DNA from: Desulfatitalea sp.
GTDB taxonomy: Bacteria; Desulfobacterota; Desulfobacteria; Desulfobacterales; Desulfosarcinaceae
NCBI GenBank assembly: GCA_018224505.1
Contig: JAGTVD010000082.1
Location: forward strand, 1-7,701
DNA: 7,701 bases
Reading direction: 5' to 3'
The notes beneath the pieces were generated by a model that made no database searches, was not told where the DNA came from, and worked only from the letters and a program-made list of their open reading frames with translations. This document shows positions 5,001 through 7,701 of the stretch, one piece after another (positions within the stretch are counted from its first letter, which is position 1; each line of letters starts with the position of its first letter). The translations under genes were made by a program, and so were the position numbers.

Positions 5001-6230
5001 TCAGCAACGGTCCACAGGACCCAACAAGGTGACGCCGAGGCGATCTTTCCGAAACAGGGCGCGGGCCAGGGATTGGATATCCCCGGGGGTGACGGCGTCG
5101 AGGTTGCGGATCACTTGATCCATGGGGACATAGGCGCCGAAGTGGATTTCATTTTGCGCCAGACGCACCATCTGGTTGTCCACGCTTTCAGCGGCCAACC
5201 AGAGATTGCCTTTGGTGAACTCCTTGGCATCCGTCAACTCCTCCACCGTCACCGGTTCTTGGCACAATCGGTCCGTGGCCGCAAGGATCAGGTCGGTGGT
5301 CTGTTGTACGTTGTCGGCTCCTACTCCGGCATAGACGCCGAACATTCCCGAGTCCACATTGGACATCATGAACGAATAGACCGAATAGGCCAATCCGCGC
5401 TGTTCCCGGATTTCCTGGAACAGGCGTGAACTCATGTTGCCGCCCAGGATCGTATTGAGCAGGGAGCAGGCGAACCGGCGCGGATCGGTGACCGCCATGC
5501 CAGGGGTGGTCAGGCAAATGTGCACCTGCTCCAGGCTTCGCGGATGGGCGCTGGTCCGGGCCTGGATGGGGGGTACGGTGCGGGCGGGCAGGGACAGGCC
5601 GTTCTGGATGGTGCCAAACGATGGCCCCACCATATCCACAAAGCGATCATGATCCACATTGCCGGCGACACTGATGACGATCCGCTCGGGGTGGTAGAAC
5701 CGGTGGAAGAAATCCTTGATGGTGTCCGCGGAAAAGGAGAGAATATTATCCCGGTTGCCCAGGATGGAGCGGCCCAGGGGGTGGTCGCCCCAAAAATTGT
5801 TGCCCGCCAGCAGGTGCACATACTCCTCGGGGGTGTCTTCCACCATCCCGATTTCCTGTACGATCACCGGCCGCTCGCGTTCCACCTCCCGGGGGTCGAA
5901 TATCGAGTTGAGAAAGATGTCCGACAGGATATCCACCATGGTATCCAGGTGGGTATCCATAACCCGGGCATGATAACAGGTGTTTTCGGTCGAGGTGAAG
6001 GCGTTGGTTTGCCCACCGATGGCATCGAACGCTTTGGCGATGTCATAGGCGCTGCGACGGGTTGTCCCCTTGAAAATCATGTGTTCAATGAAATGGGACA
6101 ACCCGCTTTGGTCTTCGGACTCGTCCCGCGCGCCCACATCCACCCAGACACCCATGGAGGCCGAGCGGACGTGGGGCATGGTCCTGGAGACGATCTTGAT
6201 GCCGTTAGGCAGGGTTGTTTTCTTTGTCAC
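5001..6230 (-). CDS. M16 family zinc peptidase (pitrilysin/processing-peptidase type)
   Basis: This 409-residue protein is the size of single-chain bacterial M16B peptidases related to the mitochondrial processing peptidase beta subunit (about 410-430). The inverted zinc motif is HFIEH (46-50: zinc ligands His46 and His50, catalytic Glu49), with the third ligand Glu126 in VIVQEIGM at the expected distance of about 76 residues. The N-terminal M16 domain covers about 10-160. The second M16 domain (about 168-350) carries the family's Arg/Tyr segment, QRGLAYSVYSF near 275-285. No signal peptide is visible, so it is probably cytosolic and degrades or trims peptides; the substrate is unknown. The start is GTG 6230-6228 with GAGGAG (6241-6246) 10 nt upstream. 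This lies 26 nt inside the 3' end of pnp and gives MTKKTTLPNGIKIV, a normal family N-terminus. M16 genes directly after pnp are a recurring arrangement, so coexpression is expected. Confidence 0.93.
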   Translation of the reverse strand: MTKKTTLPNGIKIVSRTMPHVRSASMGVWVDVGARDESEDQSGLSHFIEHMIFKGTTRRSAYDIAKAFDAIGGQTNAFTSTENTCYHARVMDTHLDTMVDILSDIFLNSIFDPREVERERPVIVQEIGMVEDTPEEYVHLLAGNNFWGDHPLGRSILGNRDNILSFSADTIKDFFHRFYHPERIVISVAGNVDHDRFVDMVGPSFGTIQNGLSLPARTVPPIQARTSAHPRSLEQVHICLTTPGMAVTDPRRFACSLLNTILGGNMSSRLFQEIREQRGLAYSVYSFMMSNVDSGMFGVYAGVGADNVQQTTDLILAATDRLCQEPVTVEELTDAKEFTKGNLWLAAESVDNQMVRLAQNEIHFGAYVPMDQVIRNLDAVTPGDIQSLARALFRKDRLGVTLLGPVDRC

Positions 6231-7701
6231 CGGGCTTCTGCTCCTCTTCCAGCGCCGCCTTGAGGCTCAGGCGGATGCGGCCGTCCTGGGAGACTTCCAG
6301 GACCTTGACCCTGACGATATCCCCCTCTTTGACCACATCGGTCACCTTGGCCACGCGTCGGTTGGCCAGCTGGGAGATGTGCACCAAGCCGTCGGTGCCG
6401 GGCGACAGTTGCACAAAGGCACCAAAGTCGGTGGTCTTGACCACCTTGCCCTCGTAGATCGCACCCTCTTCGGGGTCCATGGCGATGGCCTGGATCTGCT
6501 CCATGGCCATTTTGCCTTCGGCCTCGTTGGTGGCGGCGATTTTCACCAGGCCGCTGTCTTCAATTTCGATACGGGTGTTGGTTTCGGCCTGGATGGCGCG
6601 GACCACCTTTCCGCCCGGGCCGATGATATCGCGAATTTTATCCGGGTTGATTTTGATGACGATAATTTTGGGCGCATACTCGGAGATATCGGTACGCGGT
6701 TCGCCCAACGCCTCGAGCATCTTGTCGAGGATGTGCAACCGGCCGTCACGGGCCTGGACCAGCGCCTTTTCCAGGATTTCCCGGGACAGCTCATTGATTT
6801 TGATGTCCATCTGCAGGGCGGTAATCCCGTCGCGGGTACCGGTGACCTTGAAGTCCATATCACCGAATTGATCTTCATCCCCCAGGATGTCAGAGAGAAC
6901 GACCACCTGGTCGTCTTCCTTGATCAACCCCATGGCAATGCCCGACACCGGCGCCTTGATGGGGACGCCGCCGTCCATCATGGCCAGGGTGCCGGCGCAA
7001 ACCGTACCCATGGAGGATGAACCGTTGGATTCCAGCACTTCGGAGACCAGGCGGATGGTATAGTCGAAGGTTTCGCGGTCGGGCAGACTCTTTTCCAGCG
7101 CCCGGGTGGACAGCCCCCCGTGGCCGATGTCGCGGCGACTGGGGCCGCCAACCCGCTTGACTTCGCCTACGGAGAAGGGCGGGAAATTATAGTGCAGCAT
7201 GAAGGGTCGCATCTCTTCGCCGCTGAGGGTTTCCACGCGCTGTTCGTCCGGTCCCGAACCCAGAGTGAGCACGCCCAGAACCTGGGTTTCGCCGCGGGTG
7301 AACAATGCGCTGCCGTGGGGACGGGGCAGCAGCCCCACCTCACAGGTGATCGGACGGACCTGGTCGAACGTGCGGCCATCAATGCGGCGACCCTCCTTGA
7401 GGATCATCTCCCGGCTCAGCTTTTTTTGAAGGGTGCCGAGGATTTCAAAAATTTCTCCTCGACGGTCGGCATAGGCTTCGCCCAGGCTCTCGGCAATCTC
7501 GTTTTTGAGGGCGCGTGTTGCGGTCTGGCGGGCCACTTTTTCAGGGATACGGATCGCTTGGTTGAGTTTTTCTCTTGCCATGCTTTTCAGTTGCTCGGCC
7601 AGGGCCTCATCCTCGGCCGGCGGCGTGAAGGGCCGTTTGGGCTTGCCCAGCGCATCGCGCAGCTGTTCCTGAATATCGATGATGGGCTGCAGGGCCTGAT
7701 G
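6205..7701 (-). CDS. pnp: Polyribonucleotide nucleotidyltransferase (PNPase), 5' end outside window
   Basis: The last 498 residues of PNPase, a phosphorolytic 3'-5' exoribonuclease of RNA decay, are visible; roughly 200 N-terminal residues (most of the first RNase PH domain) lie beyond the right edge. In order: the end of the first domain and helical linker (to about 100, including KPKRPFTPPAEDEALAEQL at about 20-38), GRRIDGR (104-110), the second catalytic RNase PH domain with LPRPHGSALFTRGETQ (125-140), GGPSRRDIGHGGLSTRAL, TVCAGTLAMMDGGVP and GDMDFKVTGTRDGITALQ, then the KH domain with IIGPGGK near 357-363, and an S1 domain from about 408 (YEGKVVKTTDFGAFVQL) to the short acidic tail. The frame stays open through ATG 7581-7579 to the edge with family-like sequence, so that ATG is internal. 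The stop TAA (6207-6205) lies within the start of the M16 gene. rpsO, often upstream of pnp, is not visible. Confidence 0.96.
   Translation of the reverse strand, partial: HQALQPIIDIQEQLRDALGKPKRPFTPPAEDEALAEQLKSMAREKLNQAIRIPEKVARQTATRALKNEIAESLGEAYADRRGEIFEILGTLQKKLSREMILKEGRRIDGRTFDQVRPITCEVGLLPRPHGSALFTRGETQVLGVLTLGSGPDEQRVETLSGEEMRPFMLHYNFPPFSVGEVKRVGGPSRRDIGHGGLSTRALEKSLPDRETFDYTIRLVSEVLESNGSSSMGTVCAGTLAMMDGGVPIKAPVSGIAMGLIKEDDQVVVLSDILGDEDQFGDMDFKVTGTRDGITALQMDIKINELSREILEKALVQARDGRLHILDKMLEALGEPRTDISEYAPKIIVIKINPDKIRDIIGPGGKVVRAIQAETNTRIEIEDSGLVKIAATNEAEGKMAMEQIQAIAMDPEEGAIYEGKVVKTTDFGAFVQLSPGTDGLVHISQLANRRVAKVTDVVKEGDIVRVKVLEVSQDGRIRLSLKAALEEEQKPGDKENNPA
6241..6246 (-). promoter_or_regulatory. 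Ribosome binding site inside pnp that decides the GTG start of the M16 gene
   Basis: GAGGAG on the - strand falls in the Glu-rich tail codons of pnp (LEEEQK), 10 nt before GTG 6230-6228. It is the strongest Shine-Dalgarno-like site near the expected N-terminus of the peptidase. Confidence 0.65.

Noticed and set aside
5520..6263. 247-residue open frame on the + strand, antisense to the M16 peptidase
   Set aside because: It has no recognisable motifs, and the opposite strand has the complete zinc site and second domain.
6070..7020. 316-residue open frame on the + strand, antisense to pnp
   Set aside because: It is a shadow of the PNPase frame rich in Asp/His/Gly/Leu. The - strand carries clear catalytic, KH and S1 domains.
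7579..7581. ATG as the start of a 458-residue PNPase
   Set aside because: The frame continues to the window edge with typical PNPase linker sequence, and a 458-residue form would lack the first RNase PH domain. The gene is truncated only by the window.
1..7701. An undescribed defence, mobile or biosynthetic system
   Set aside because: Every large frame is assigned to a housekeeping family. No repeats of CRISPR type, transposase, integrase, toxin-antitoxin or unusual gene fusion is visible, and the non-coding gaps are small.

Overview
The window is dense bacterial chromosome: GC-rich, almost all coding, with eight recognisable protein genes plus the tail of a ninth. I see no RNA genes, mobile elements, CRISPR arrays or phage genes. 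Gene content suggests a Gram-negative anaerobe, most plausibly a Desulfobacterota (sulfate-reducer-type) bacterium. The pointers are a UbiE/MenG quinone methyltransferase beside a type II phosphatidylserine decarboxylase, a cytidylate-kinase-like protein, and a pnp - M16 peptidase - dut - WalJ-like MBL order. The taxonomic assignment is inference from remembered family distribution, not from a search.

Layout, left to right. Positions 3-224 (+) hold the C-terminal end of a cytidylate kinase-like protein. It converges on a dnaJ-queD pair read leftwards (1755 to 254, - strand), and a perfect 30-bp palindrome sits at the junction and covers the queD stop. From a 208-bp divergent intergenic region (1756-1963), ubiE/menG and psd run rightwards (1964-3647, +). 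They converge on a leftward cluster that enters at the right edge: pnp (6205-7701, 5' end outside the window), an M16 zinc peptidase, dut, and a WalJ/YycJ-type metallo-beta-lactamase-fold hydrolase ending at 3711.

How the genes fit together. dnaJ (chaperone) and queD (7-deazapurine and possibly folate pathway) are probably cotranscribed. ubiE and psd both act on membrane components, methylating the quinone ring and making phosphatidylethanolamine, and look like a two-gene operon. The pnp cluster is tightly packed and probably translationally coupled: the M16 gene starts with GTG 26 nt inside pnp, and the WalJ-like gene starts with TTG overlapping the dut stop (TTGA). It joins RNA decay, proteolysis, dUTP removal and a likely nuclease.

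No undescribed multi-gene system is evident. The observations most worth checking are the CENLHGH active-site motif of QueD (possible dual queuosine/folate role), the two non-ATG coupled starts, the convergent palindrome, and small repeat structures in the dnaJ-ubiE intergenic region.
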